Shown here piece by piece: positions 35,534 to 43,642 of a DNA stretch of 64,000 nt. Location: assembly GCF_008764245.1 (NCBI RefSeq), contig NZ_VTQV01000008.1, positions 44,967 to 108,966 of the forward strand, written 5' to 3'. This DNA is from Bacillus subtilis (GTDB taxonomy: Bacteria; Bacillota; Bacilli; Bacillales; Bacillaceae_C). The translations under genes were made by a program, and so were the position numbers. Within the stretch, counting starts at the first letter, position 1. The number at the start of each line of letters is the position of its first letter. The notes under the pieces were generated by a model that saw only the letters and a program-made list of their open reading frames with translations, had not been told where the DNA came from and ran no database searches.

Positions 35534-36919
35534 ATGGATATTCAATTAACACAAGTAACTCCCCCTAAAATTCACACAAATATTCAATCTGTCATTTTAA
35601 CAGATGAGACTTTTGCTAAACGCCGCAGAAATTTCTTGAAAAAAATGAAAAAACATCAAATTGATACAGCGATTATTTATGCGGATCGCGAACATGGTGC
35701 CAATTTTGAATATTTTACTGGGTTTATTCCTCGTTTCGAAGAAGCTTGCCTTGTTCTTCATGACAATGGAGAATGCTATTTATTGCTAGGTAATGAAAAC
35801 TTAAAATTAGTTAACAAATCTCGGATTAAAGCAGAAGCTATCCATATTCCCTACTTTTCTTTACCTAATCAACCGATGATCAACGAAAAGGGATTTGCCC
35901 AATATTTTAAAGAAGCCAATATCTCCCCGGACTCGAGAATTGGTTTAATTGGTTGGAAATTATTTACAAGCACTGTCTATGAAAATAGTGATTTATTTGA
36001 TATTCCTTATTATTTTGTTGATGAAGTGAAAAAGTATGTCGCTAAACAAGGGAAAGTCATGAATTTTTCTCCGGCTCTCCTTTCACCTATAGATGGGATT
36101 CGAACAGTCAATAATGCAAATGAAGTGGCCCATTATGAATACGGGGCATCATTAGCTGGGATTGGATTATATCAAGCGTTACAAAATATTGAAATTGGAA
36201 AATCCGAAAAAGAGATTGCAGCGTTATTAGCTATGGACGGTCAGCCTAACACAGTCACGACAATCACAGCTACAGGTGATAGATTTACTAATGCCATAAT
36301 CTATCCACGAGACAAAGAAATTCAGTTCCAAGATAATTTCACATTGACTGTCGGTTATAAAGGCGGATTAAGCAGTCGTGTGGGCTATATTGTTGAGGAG
36401 CCCGGGCAATTACCTAATGAACAAAAAGACTATATTGAGCGTTTAGCAAAACCATACTTTACTGCTTATGCTACTTGGTTAGAAACCATTAAAATAGGAC
36501 TGATTGGAAAAGAAATGTACACTCGCATAGAAAATACATTTCCTAAAAAAGACTATGGTTGGTGGTTGAACCCAGGTCATTTTACTGGTGACGAGGAATG
36601 GTTATCCTCACCATTTACGGAAGATTCATCTGCAGTTGTTAAGAGTGGCCAATTATTTCAGGTGGATATTATCCCTAGTGTCCATGGGTATGCTGGTGCA
36701 TCATGTGAAGAACCGATTGCAATTGCGGATGATGCTTTACGATCAGAGTTAAAAAACTCTTATCCAGAGGTTTGGAACAGAATGCAAACGAGAAGAAAAT
36801 ATATCAAAGAAGTACTAAATATAAACATTGCAGACGAGGTACTGCCATTAAGTGATACAGTCGCTTTTTACACTCCCTTGCTTTTAAATAAAACATTAGC
36901 TTTTAATAAAAAACACTAA
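35534..36919 (+). CDS. M24 (creatinase/Xaa-Pro aminopeptidase-like) protein with apparent loss of metal ligands
   Basis: 461 residues from ATG 35534, which has 7-nt spacing from AAGGAG; the ATG 6 bases earlier is too close. The N-terminal creatinase-like domain (RRRNFLKKMKKHQIDTAIIY) and C-terminal pita-bread domain follow M24 order. In active M24 metallopeptidases two aspartates occur in a D-x-G...SD-x-TR pattern; the aligned region here is LTVGYKGGLSSRVGYIV with neither Asp. A histidine (NPGHFTGDEEW) and one glutamate (CEEPIAI) remain. It may be a non-peptidase creatinase-fold enzyme. The substrate is unknown. Confidence 0.75.
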   Translation: MDIQLTQVTPPKIHTNIQSVILTDETFAKRRRNFLKKMKKHQIDTAIIYADREHGANFEYFTGFIPRFEEACLVLHDNGECYLLLGNENLKLVNKSRIKAEAIHIPYFSLPNQPMINEKGFAQYFKEANISPDSRIGLIGWKLFTSTVYENSDLFDIPYYFVDEVKKYVAKQGKVMNFSPALLSPIDGIRTVNNANEVAHYEYGASLAGIGLYQALQNIEIGKSEKEIAALLAMDGQPNTVTTITATGDRFTNAIIYPRDKEIQFQDNFTLTVGYKGGLSSRVGYIVEEPGQLPNEQKDYIERLAKPYFTAYATWLETIKIGLIGKEMYTRIENTFPKKDYGWWLNPGHFTGDEEWLSSPFTEDSSAVVKSGQLFQVDIIPSVHGYAGASCEEPIAIADDALRSELKNSYPEVWNRMQTRRKYIKEVLNINIADEVLPLSDTVAFYTPLLLNKTLAFNKKH

Positions 36920-36980
36920 TCTGAGGTAATAAAATGCTAGGTGTAGAAACCATTAAGATTTGTTTTACGCCTGGCGTTAT

Positions 36981-37017
36981 TAGTTAAAGACGCAGAATAT
37001 GCCGCCATTAACACTTT
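36981..37017 (+). pseudogene. Fragment of an Abi_2-type gene
   Basis: TAGTTAAAGACGCAGAATAT, followed by GCCGCCATTAACACTTT, matches 57262-57295 inside the Abi_2 gene with only two substitutions and a 3-base insertion. The fragment encodes KDAEYAAINTL (EDTEYAINTL in the longer copy). It lies just before dispersed repeat copy 2. Confidence 0.6.
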
Positions 37018-37098
37018 AAATGATACTTCTGGTTCAACCTTTCTCTTGCCTTCAAATTGAACCATTCAGTTTTTCCGAATAGCTACTGATTCCTAAAA

Positions 37099-37252
37099 TA
37101 AGAAAAGCGTAAGGCGCCCGCCTATTGGCGACAAGCAAATGTTCTGAACCAAAGAAAGGCGCTTTTTTGCCTTTCATTGGTTCAGGTTATTTGACCTCGA
37201 GCCGATGGCGCCTGGAGCTGGATCAAGCATTAGCCAAAATTTATACTTTCTT
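37099..37252. repeat. Dispersed Bacillales-type repeat, copy 2
   Basis: Starts TAAGAAAAGCGTAAGGCGCC and ends TAGCCAAAATTTATACTTTC, like copy 1 at 35328. Its interior instead holds a near-perfect hairpin (37142-37184) with arms CTGAACCAA and TTGGTTCAG plus AAAGGC and GCCTTT. Confidence 0.7.
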
Positions 37253-37302
37253 ATCTTTTGAAAAAGCCCCAAAAGGAGCTCTAATAAAATCCGGCCAAAA
37301 TT

Positions 37303-37437
37303 TTATTTATGCTTTGAAAGTTCTGTATCAGATTCTTTGTAATCAGTAAAGAAAAATAAGAAAAACGCTAAAAGACCAGCCGCGAGAAAAAGTGCTTCTT
37401 TAGATGGTTTTATCGTTGGCATATCTGTTAGTGCCAT
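37303..37437 (-). CDS. 44-residue single-span membrane protein
   Basis: MALTDMPTIKPSKEALF leads into one hydrophobic span (LAAGLLAFFLFFF) and ends TDYKESDTELSKHK. It is preceded by an excellent ribosome binding site (GAAAGGAGGAAAGGTC), which makes translation likely despite the small size. It lies 31 bp downstream of another small membrane protein gene on the same strand, probably in one transcript. No family was recognised. Confidence 0.7.
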   Translation of the reverse strand: MALTDMPTIKPSKEALFLAAGLLAFFLFFFTDYKESDTELSKHK

Positions 37438-37467
37438 GACCTTTCCTCCTTTCATCAACGACCAAAG

Positions 37468-37872
37468 TCAAGACCGTTTGCCCTTAAAAAAGACCCCAAG
37501 ATGTTCAAAAAACTCTTTCTTTGCCTCTTCAGAAACTTCCGTTTTAGAAGCACCAAATATAGGTCCACTTACAATAATAGAAAAATACCCTGATGAGATT
37601 AATGTACCCCTAACACTGATTTGCCCAAAAATCAGCAAGATGGCGAGAATAAAGTCAATGGAATCAACTATAAAAGTGGATACTTTCGACTTAGATTTTC
37701 CAACTAAGCGCCTCCCACCCGTGATCGGTCCCTGCAATGGGATGGAAAATCCCCCAGTTGGTTGAATAAATATACCATTCATCGTTAATTGGCCCGTAAT
37801 CAACAGGACAGCGGCGATTAGATTAATATCCAAATAAATCCATTCTGCTGTATTTTTATCCAAAACTCTCAC
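37468..37872 (-). CDS. Small membrane protein with internal duplication
   Basis: 134 residues in two similar halves, each with a hydrophobic segment followed by a Gly/Pro turn: LIAAVLLITGQLTMNGIFI then PLQGPITGG, and FILAILLIFGQISVRGTLI then IVSGPIFGA. A charged C-terminal tail follows. It probably forms a two-span or re-entrant membrane protein. Family and function are unknown. The ATG follows a modest AGGACGGTGAGAGTT context, where a GTG is an alternative start. The 44-residue protein gene follows. Confidence 0.6.
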   Translation of the reverse strand: MRVLDKNTAEWIYLDINLIAAVLLITGQLTMNGIFIQPTGGFSIPLQGPITGGRRLVGKSKSKVSTFIVDSIDFILAILLIFGQISVRGTLISSGYFSIIVSGPIFGASKTEVSEEAKKEFFEHLGVFFKGKRS

Positions 37873-38211
37873 CGTCCTATTCCTTCAGTATTATGTTATT
37901 CATTGTGTGAAGGAGCCGTAACAACTCTTTAGCAAAAATCATTTTTTTGCAGCCACCCAAATACTCCATTAATTCATGAAAATCTTGGAGAATATAAAAA
38001 AACGGCCGGAATATCTCCTGAGCCTAGAACGAATATCGCTTCGAAAATAAAAATTCGTAAAGGAAAAGGGCTTTGGAAAGTAACGTAACAGTGGAAGCAG
38101 CTTTTTCATTTCATCCATCTGACCATGCTGCAATGGTACTATCGGTACTGGTATAATCCGCGAAATAGGTTTAAAATGGTATATCTATATAAATCATTAG
38201 GAGGAATAAAC

Positions 38212-38634
38212 TTGAATGATTTTGGTGAACTTTTGTATGCCGGTAAGACCGACAGCAACAAAAATGGTTTTGCATTTATTCTTTTAGGAATTATATCCTT
38301 TGTTGGCGCAAATTTTATCTACGCAAAAATGATGTTAATGGTCATTGGAGGCGTGTTTATACTCGTCGGATTATACCTACTTCTATTTAAACGAAGTGAT
38401 AAATTTTCAATCTATGAAAACGCGATTGTTTTGACTTTAAAAGGGCAAGAACTTTCGATTCCAAAAGAAGAGATTAACCGTATTGAATATCAGGAAGTAA
38501 AAGTTAGAAGAAGTCCGGTCGTAAGTTATTATCCAGTACTTATATTAAACAATGAAAATAAAGTGTTAATGAATAAGGCATTTAATTCCATGATCAATCA
38601 AGATTTCAAGAAAGTTATTGAGTCATACCTTTGA
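38212..38634 (+). CDS. Two-span membrane protein with PH-like cytosolic domain
   Basis: 140 residues when started at TTG 38212, which is preceded by TAGGAGGAATAAAC; earlier in-frame starts lack a binding site. Two adjacent hydrophobic segments (GFAFILLGIISFVGANFIY and MLMVIGGVFILVGLYLLLF) precede a beta-rich domain (FSIYENAIVLTLKGQELSIP, EINRIEYQEVKVR) similar to bacterial PH-like domains. Function is unknown. The 339 bp upstream hold no clear gene. Confidence 0.6.
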   Translation: MNDFGELLYAGKTDSNKNGFAFILLGIISFVGANFIYAKMMLMVIGGVFILVGLYLLLFKRSDKFSIYENAIVLTLKGQELSIPKEEINRIEYQEVKVRRSPVVSYYPVLILNNENKVLMNKAFNSMINQDFKKVIESYL

Positions 38635-38642
38635 ACAAAAAT

Positions 38643-38697
38643 GCGAAGATGCAGTATCCCTCAAAAAGGACAGCAGTTAGTAGGGATTAGCCTTCGC
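38643..38697. terminator. Two-part hairpin between convergent genes
   Basis: GCGAAG and CTTCGC outer arms with ATCCCT and AGGGAT inner arms, just after the PH-like membrane protein gene. No strong T-run. Confidence 0.45.
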
Positions 38698-38805
38698 GAT
38701 CTTAATTTATTACTGCTATTGGAGTGACTATCCATTAAAGCAATGTCCTACAATCTTTAATAACTAAACGGTCAAATTCACAAGTGCGCCGGATCATCGC
38801 ATAGA

Positions 38806-38831
38806 AAGCGGAACAGTTTTCCGTTCCGCTT
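38806..38831 (-). terminator. Hairpin at the end of the EEP-family gene
   Basis: Perfect arms AAGCGGAAC and GTTCCGCTT with an 8-base loop, 6 bp beyond the stop codon. The T-run on the minus strand is short. Confidence 0.6.
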
Positions 38832-38836
38832 CTCTA

Positions 38837-39649
38837 CTATCGTTTAAATATTAATTTACTAACCACTGGTAAATGGTCTGATGCCTCCGTGTATATGACT
38901 TCCTGATTGGAAGCCTCTACAGTTGGAGATGTTAAGATATAGTCAATTCGTTTAATTGGATTTTCAACTGGGAATGTATTCGCTTTGTCTTGACCTTCAA
39001 ATACATCAACCAAATTCCCTTCGTTTAATAATAGTTGAAACTCTTCGCTATGTGGTTCAGCATTCAAATCACCAACAAGTACATTCGGTCCTTCAAAGGC
39101 AGATGAAATGCCTATAATTTCCCGTACCTGTGAAACTCTCTCCTCCACACTTAGCCCTAAATGTGTATTGTAAAAGTTCACATGTATTCCGCGAACATTG
39201 ATTTTTGTTCTTAACAATCCACGTTGCTCATTACCGAAGCTATCTAGATGTATATTTTCTGAATCTATAATTGGATATTTACTTAGGACCGCAGTTCCAT
39301 ATTGCCTATTTTCCACTTGCCCTTCAGCTGGCGAACGATCTAAATTAGCCCCATAAACATAATGGTAGCCTAATATTTCAGCTAGTTCCTTTGCCTGATC
39401 TTGAAAATCACTTCTTGAGTCCCAAAAACGATCTACTTCCTGAATTCCAACAATTTCTGCCCCCGCATCTCTAATTACTTGAGCGGTTCTTTGCAAATTC
39501 AGTACATTGTCAAGACCTACACCATGATAAATATTAAACGACATGACCTTTACATCAACTTCTTTTCCATACCCTTGTGCAGAAGCCTGACCTGTGATCG
39601 AGAAGATCATGATCATACTTAAAAACAGCCCTAGCATATTTTTCTTCAA
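38837..39649 (-). CDS. Secreted endonuclease/exonuclease/phosphatase-family hydrolase
   Basis: 270 residues with a signal peptide (MKKNMLGLFLSMIMIF, cleavage after ASA near residue 24) and an EEP fold: Asn in MSFNIYHG, Glu in GIQEVDRF, Asp and Asn in VGDLNAEP and the terminal SDHLP histidine. All metal and catalytic residues are present. EEP enzymes cleave phosphodiesters or phosphomonoesters, including DNA, inositol phosphates and sphingomyelin; the substrate here is not readable. It could release phosphate or sugar phosphates outside the cell. The start is TTG, close after AAAGGAGAGGAAATGAA. Confidence 0.88.
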   Translation of the reverse strand: MKKNMLGLFLSMIMIFSITGQASAQGYGKEVDVKVMSFNIYHGVGLDNVLNLQRTAQVIRDAGAEIVGIQEVDRFWDSRSDFQDQAKELAEILGYHYVYGANLDRSPAEGQVENRQYGTAVLSKYPIIDSENIHLDSFGNEQRGLLRTKINVRGIHVNFYNTHLGLSVEERVSQVREIIGISSAFEGPNVLVGDLNAEPHSEEFQLLLNEGNLVDVFEGQDKANTFPVENPIKRIDYILTSPTVEASNQEVIYTEASDHLPVVSKLIFKR

Positions 39650-39855
39650 TTCATTTCCTCTCCTTTTTTGTTTGATTACAAAATCTACTAAAACGACTTC
39701 TCATTTTCACCCCCTAATCATTCAAGGTGCTAAGTGAGCGTTTCTATGATGTTGTATGTTCAATCCCAGCCTTTGGGAAAGGAACCTTATTTTATGCGAG
39801 CCTAAAACATGTAAAACTTCGCAAAATTTCACTATCTTCGGAGAGTAGTAGGCAT

Positions 39856-40692
39856 TCACTGTTTAATTTGGATTTTAATATAGGTTCTGTCATCAAATGA
39901 TCTATTGTGGTTAGCTATTCCCTTCGTTGATCTATTTTCATAAATACAAAGTGGGTCAGCCTTTAAAATACGGGACAGTTCTTCTTCTGTTTCTTCAAGG
40001 CTATCCATGATCTTTGGATAACCATCTGAGGCTAATGATAGAAATTCCACATCATGAGGTAAATCTACCGTTTTAATGAGCTCTGGAGGTATAGGGAATC
40101 CATTTATAACCGAAAAACTTAAGTGACAATCCGGTGTTGCGTTTTGAAAGTTATATTGCTTTTGAATAAGTGGTCTAATTAATTGGAAACCAATATCGTC
40201 TCCTCCTAATAATTCTTCAACCGTTTTCCCCTTTAATAACTCTCCCTGTAAAATAATACTCCTAACCTCACTAAAAACCTCGTCAACATATTTTATGTTT
40301 TGATAGAGCTTGCCTGCACAATACAGTTGGCAATCTCCGACCATCCATACTTTGTGATGATATTTACTATAAATGATCATCGATGCACTTGGACAAAGGT
40401 ATGGAAATTCGAATATCTCTTCTTCCAAGTCCAGGGCCTTATACAATTCTTTATATTTTTCATTAATCACTGCAATAATTTCATCGATTGACTCTTGCCC
40501 ATTTAATGTTGCAATAGCTTTTCGGATCAATTCCGCAGCTAATCTGCCCTGTGTTTTCCCATTATACAAACGATCGGATACACTCGTTGCCCCATCAATG
40601 ACTGCAGCAAAGTGCTCATTACAAAAATACGTATCCTCACATACATCCATATTGCCACTTTTTGACAGTATAAATTCCTCAACTAGCTTCAC
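39856..40692 (-). CDS. PP2C-like serine/threonine phosphatase domain protein
   Basis: 278 residues, cytosolic. PPM motifs are in order: CEDTYFCNEHFAAVIDGATS (metal-binding ED and DG), MVGDCQLY (GDS-like), LASDGYPKI (SDG) and RSFDDRTYIKI (DD-x-T). The spacing departs from classical PP2C and the GxGG turn after DG is replaced by GATS, so it belongs to a divergent branch. It probably dephosphorylates a protein, though family members without enzyme activity exist. It lies between the second binding protein and the EEP enzyme genes on the same strand. Confidence 0.8.
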   Translation of the reverse strand: MKLVEEFILSKSGNMDVCEDTYFCNEHFAAVIDGATSVSDRLYNGKTQGRLAAELIRKAIATLNGQESIDEIIAVINEKYKELYKALDLEEEIFEFPYLCPSASMIIYSKYHHKVWMVGDCQLYCAGKLYQNIKYVDEVFSEVRSIILQGELLKGKTVEELLGGDDIGFQLIRPLIQKQYNFQNATPDCHLSFSVINGFPIPPELIKTVDLPHDVEFLSLASDGYPKIMDSLEETEEELSRILKADPLCIYENRSTKGIANHNRSFDDRTYIKIQIKQ

Positions 40693-40887
40693 CCAACCAC
40701 CCCTTAATCAAAATAAACGTTATTCGTATCGCTAAAAGCCATTTTCATCGCTACATCTAGCCGTTTTAATGAAGGTAGCTTTCCATATCAAACGGGTTTT
40801 TACTTTAGGCTAACCCTGTTAGCGATAAACTTTTTATTTCTATTGCCTAATACTTTCTTTTCGCTGCTGTATCCATGCTATCCTCCT

Positions 40888-42051
40888 TTATTCGGAGTTT
40901 CTCTCAATTTCTTGTGCTTTTTCTTGTATGTTTTTCCAAATGTTCCTACTGCCTTCAGACGCTGCTTGCCCATGAAATCTGTTGTTTTCCTGAACAAGAT
41001 GAATCAAATACTTAGCCATTGGTAATTGGTAAATAAAAGTCTCATTGCTCATCGAGGTTTTCCTTGTTGGCATCCATCCTGTATTTTTCAAAATTTCTAG
41101 TTGAACATCCTCTTGGCCCAGAAATTGGTAAAACTGTCTTATGTTTCCCCCATTATCCAAAGCGACGAAACCATTTCCAGAAATAAACAACGGTTCCCCG
41201 CTATCTAGTAATGGTAAAACGTCAAATTCAAATGTATTACCGATAAGTTCTTGAATCATTTGTAATTTACTAGACGTAGTAATGAGGGCACCTATCTCCA
41301 TGTTAGAAAACCGTGTAACCGCCATATGCTCATCAAGTGGCGGCATTAGCTGGTACTCCTTGACTAAGTTGGTCCAATATTGTTCAAAGGAAATGTCGGA
41401 ATCCTCCCTAGTGTACTGATAGGCTTCCCAATAGTACGGTATATCCTCATCAAAGTGGAATAACCAAAACGGCTTCGTTTGATTGTTGTGATTGATTCTA
41501 TCTTGAATGAGTTTGTATGTTTCTAGGGAATCATCAGAGGAAAAAGGGGTTAAAAGTTGATCTTCCGCAAAATGATTATTTAGAATGGATCGATTGATCA
41601 TAATAATCGGTAGCTCCATTCCTAATGGGTACCCATAGAGTGCATCTGTATAATAAAAATTTTCTAATATGGCTTCATGAAAAGGGGCAAATAATTCCTG
41701 ACCAATTTCCTCACTCGAATATGGGTTCCCTATCTTTACCACTTCATCTAATCCATAACTTGAACCGACCTCAATAATATCGGGAAGATTGCCCTCCGTA
41801 TGAGCAAGTGCTAATTCTTCCAATAACGTTGCTTGGTTATTAAATTGTTTGATATTCACTTTAATTTTTGATTCTTCTTCAAAATGGTTCATAGAAGAAA
41901 GAAGCCCGGGAGTAGTCATCCATATTGTCATTGTATCCTCATATTCATCCTCTTTGTTCAATACAAAGTCTTGGTTGATTAAATTGATCGTATAGACTGT
42001 GGATAGAATGACAATACAAACGGATAGAAGAAAAAGAACTCTTAATTTCAT
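40888..42051 (-). CDS. Membrane-anchored family 1 solute-binding protein
   Basis: 387 residues. The N-terminal hydrophobic segment (VLFLLSVCIVILSTVYTI) has no good lipobox, so it is probably an uncleaved anchor. The body resembles sugar-type solute-binding proteins (TIWMTTPGLLSSMNHFEEES, LPDIIEVGSSYG, GYPLGMELPIIMINRSIL). It lies 24 bp downstream of the phosphohexomutase gene, after the AfuABC-like operon. Two binding proteins in one unit suggest either alternative substrates or a sensor that signals to the YesM-like kinase, as HptA does in staphylococci (inference). Confidence 0.75.
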   Translation of the reverse strand: MKLRVLFLLSVCIVILSTVYTINLINQDFVLNKEDEYEDTMTIWMTTPGLLSSMNHFEEESKIKVNIKQFNNQATLLEELALAHTEGNLPDIIEVGSSYGLDEVVKIGNPYSSEEIGQELFAPFHEAILENFYYTDALYGYPLGMELPIIMINRSILNNHFAEDQLLTPFSSDDSLETYKLIQDRINHNNQTKPFWLFHFDEDIPYYWEAYQYTREDSDISFEQYWTNLVKEYQLMPPLDEHMAVTRFSNMEIGALITTSSKLQMIQELIGNTFEFDVLPLLDSGEPLFISGNGFVALDNGGNIRQFYQFLGQEDVQLEILKNTGWMPTRKTSMSNETFIYQLPMAKYLIHLVQENNRFHGQAASEGSRNIWKNIQEKAQEIERNSE

Positions 42052-42075
42052 CGTTCACTACTCCCTGCTAAGATA

Positions 42076-43506
42076 TTAATGATGATGCAAGATACTAGAT
42101 TCAATTATCTGCATCACCTGTTGAATGATCCCTTCTATCGTATCATCTGAAGGGGATTCCACCATAATTCTTAATACAGGCTCTGTACCCGAAAAGCGGA
42201 CCAGACACCATGTGCCGTCTGCCCATTCCCATTTCATCCCGTCAAACGTTTTATATTCCAATAGCTTTTCTTGATAGATTTTTTCAGGAGAAGTATTAAA
42301 AATGATTGATTTAATATGCTGCTTATACTCTGCTTCATAGCTATAATTGTGTTCCTTATAATAAAGCTTGCCAAACTTCTCATTTATTTCTTGACGTATT
42401 GCACTTAACGGTTTCTTGGTATAGGCTAACATTTCTAGTAGAATACCCGCTGAAAGGATCGCATCCTTTTCCAGAAGATGCCCTTTAATCGTGATACCCC
42501 CAGAGCTCTCCCCACCTAAAACAGCATCCGACTGCAGCATTCCTTCAGCAATATGTTTAAAACCAACCGGCTTCTCTATACATTCAAACCCATAATACCT
42601 GGCAATATGATCTAATAGATGAGTAGTCGAGAGATTGCGCACCACATTACCCTTCATCCCTTTGTATTCTAAAAAATAATAATACAAAAGTGCTAATATC
42701 TCATTTGCATCTACATAACAGCCTTTCTCATCAATAATAGCAATCCTGTCCCCATCGCCATCCGTTGCAATCCCAATATCATATTGTCCTTCCTTCATCA
42801 TCCCAGTTAACCTCCACAACGATGACTCAGTTGGAGCCGGCACACGCCCTCCAAATAGAGGATCTGCTTTATCGTGGATGATTTTCACCGTTGCCCTAGA
42901 ATCTACCAATAATGTCAGTAAAGAGTTTACCCCAGTACCAAACATTGGATCATATAGTACACGAATATTAGCCTTTTTTATCCATTCCATGTTGATCTGT
43001 GATTCAATAAAAGTAATAAAATCATTCATGTAATTTTTTCTAATGACCAAATTAGTCTCCAAAGCACGATTATAATTCATTCGTTTTACTTCATGCACTT
43101 GAATCATATTGATGGATTTTTCCAACTCAGATGTAATATCTTCGGTAGCAGGCAGACCGCCTTCACGAACATACTTAATTCCATTGTAAATATAAGGATT
43201 ATGACTTGCTGTAAAGGTTAGACCCGCTGCAGCCTTTTCTTTAATTGTAACAAAGTTTACTAATGGTGTTGGGACGGATGGTGTAAGTAAAACAACTCGG
43301 ATATGATTCGCTACAAATACTTCCGCCGAAGCTTTGGCAAACTCCTCTGCCATGAAGCGATTATCGTATCCGATTACAACACCCTGAGACTGCTTACGAT
43401 TTTGACAGATTTGATTCGCAATTCCTTGGGAAAACCTTCTCACATTATCAAATGTAAAATTTTCACCGATAATATCACGCCAACCACCTGTTCCGAAACG
43501 TATCAT
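42076..43506 (-). CDS. Phosphoglucomutase/phosphomannomutase family enzyme
   Basis: 476 residues from ATG 43506 (GAGGAGGAATGAC). This cytosolic alpha-D-phosphohexomutase interconverts 1- and 6-phosphates of hexoses. All four active-site loops are visible: the phosphoserine loop FTASHNP (Ser101), the metal loop ATDGDGDRIA, the sugar-specificity loop GGESSGG and the phosphate-binding loop VRFSGTEPVLRI. Glucose versus mannose or glucosamine specificity cannot be decided. Its place behind an importer suggests handling of imported hexose phosphates. Confidence 0.93.
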   Translation of the reverse strand: MIRFGTGGWRDIIGENFTFDNVRRFSQGIANQICQNRKQSQGVVIGYDNRFMAEEFAKASAEVFVANHIRVVLLTPSVPTPLVNFVTIKEKAAAGLTFTASHNPYIYNGIKYVREGGLPATEDITSELEKSINMIQVHEVKRMNYNRALETNLVIRKNYMNDFITFIESQINMEWIKKANIRVLYDPMFGTGVNSLLTLLVDSRATVKIIHDKADPLFGGRVPAPTESSLWRLTGMMKEGQYDIGIATDGDGDRIAIIDEKGCYVDANEILALLYYYFLEYKGMKGNVVRNLSTTHLLDHIARYYGFECIEKPVGFKHIAEGMLQSDAVLGGESSGGITIKGHLLEKDAILSAGILLEMLAYTKKPLSAIRQEINEKFGKLYYKEHNYSYEAEYKQHIKSIIFNTSPEKIYQEKLLEYKTFDGMKWEWADGTWCLVRFSGTEPVLRIMVESPSDDTIEGIIQQVMQIIESSILHHH

Positions 43507-43642
43507 GTCATTCCTCCTCATATCATTTTTATTGTTATGGTTCCTTCCATTATTTCTCCTCTAATTCACTAGCAGATCATTGTTTGGTAGAGAATGACGA
43601 CCTGATTCATTCAGGCTGTGAGTCTAGCCAAAGATCCCCCTA

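Noticed and set aside
37975..38092. A short frame encoding TAGISPEPRTNIASKIKIRK
   Set aside because: It looks protein-like and may be a gene remnant, but no family was recognised and no start is present.
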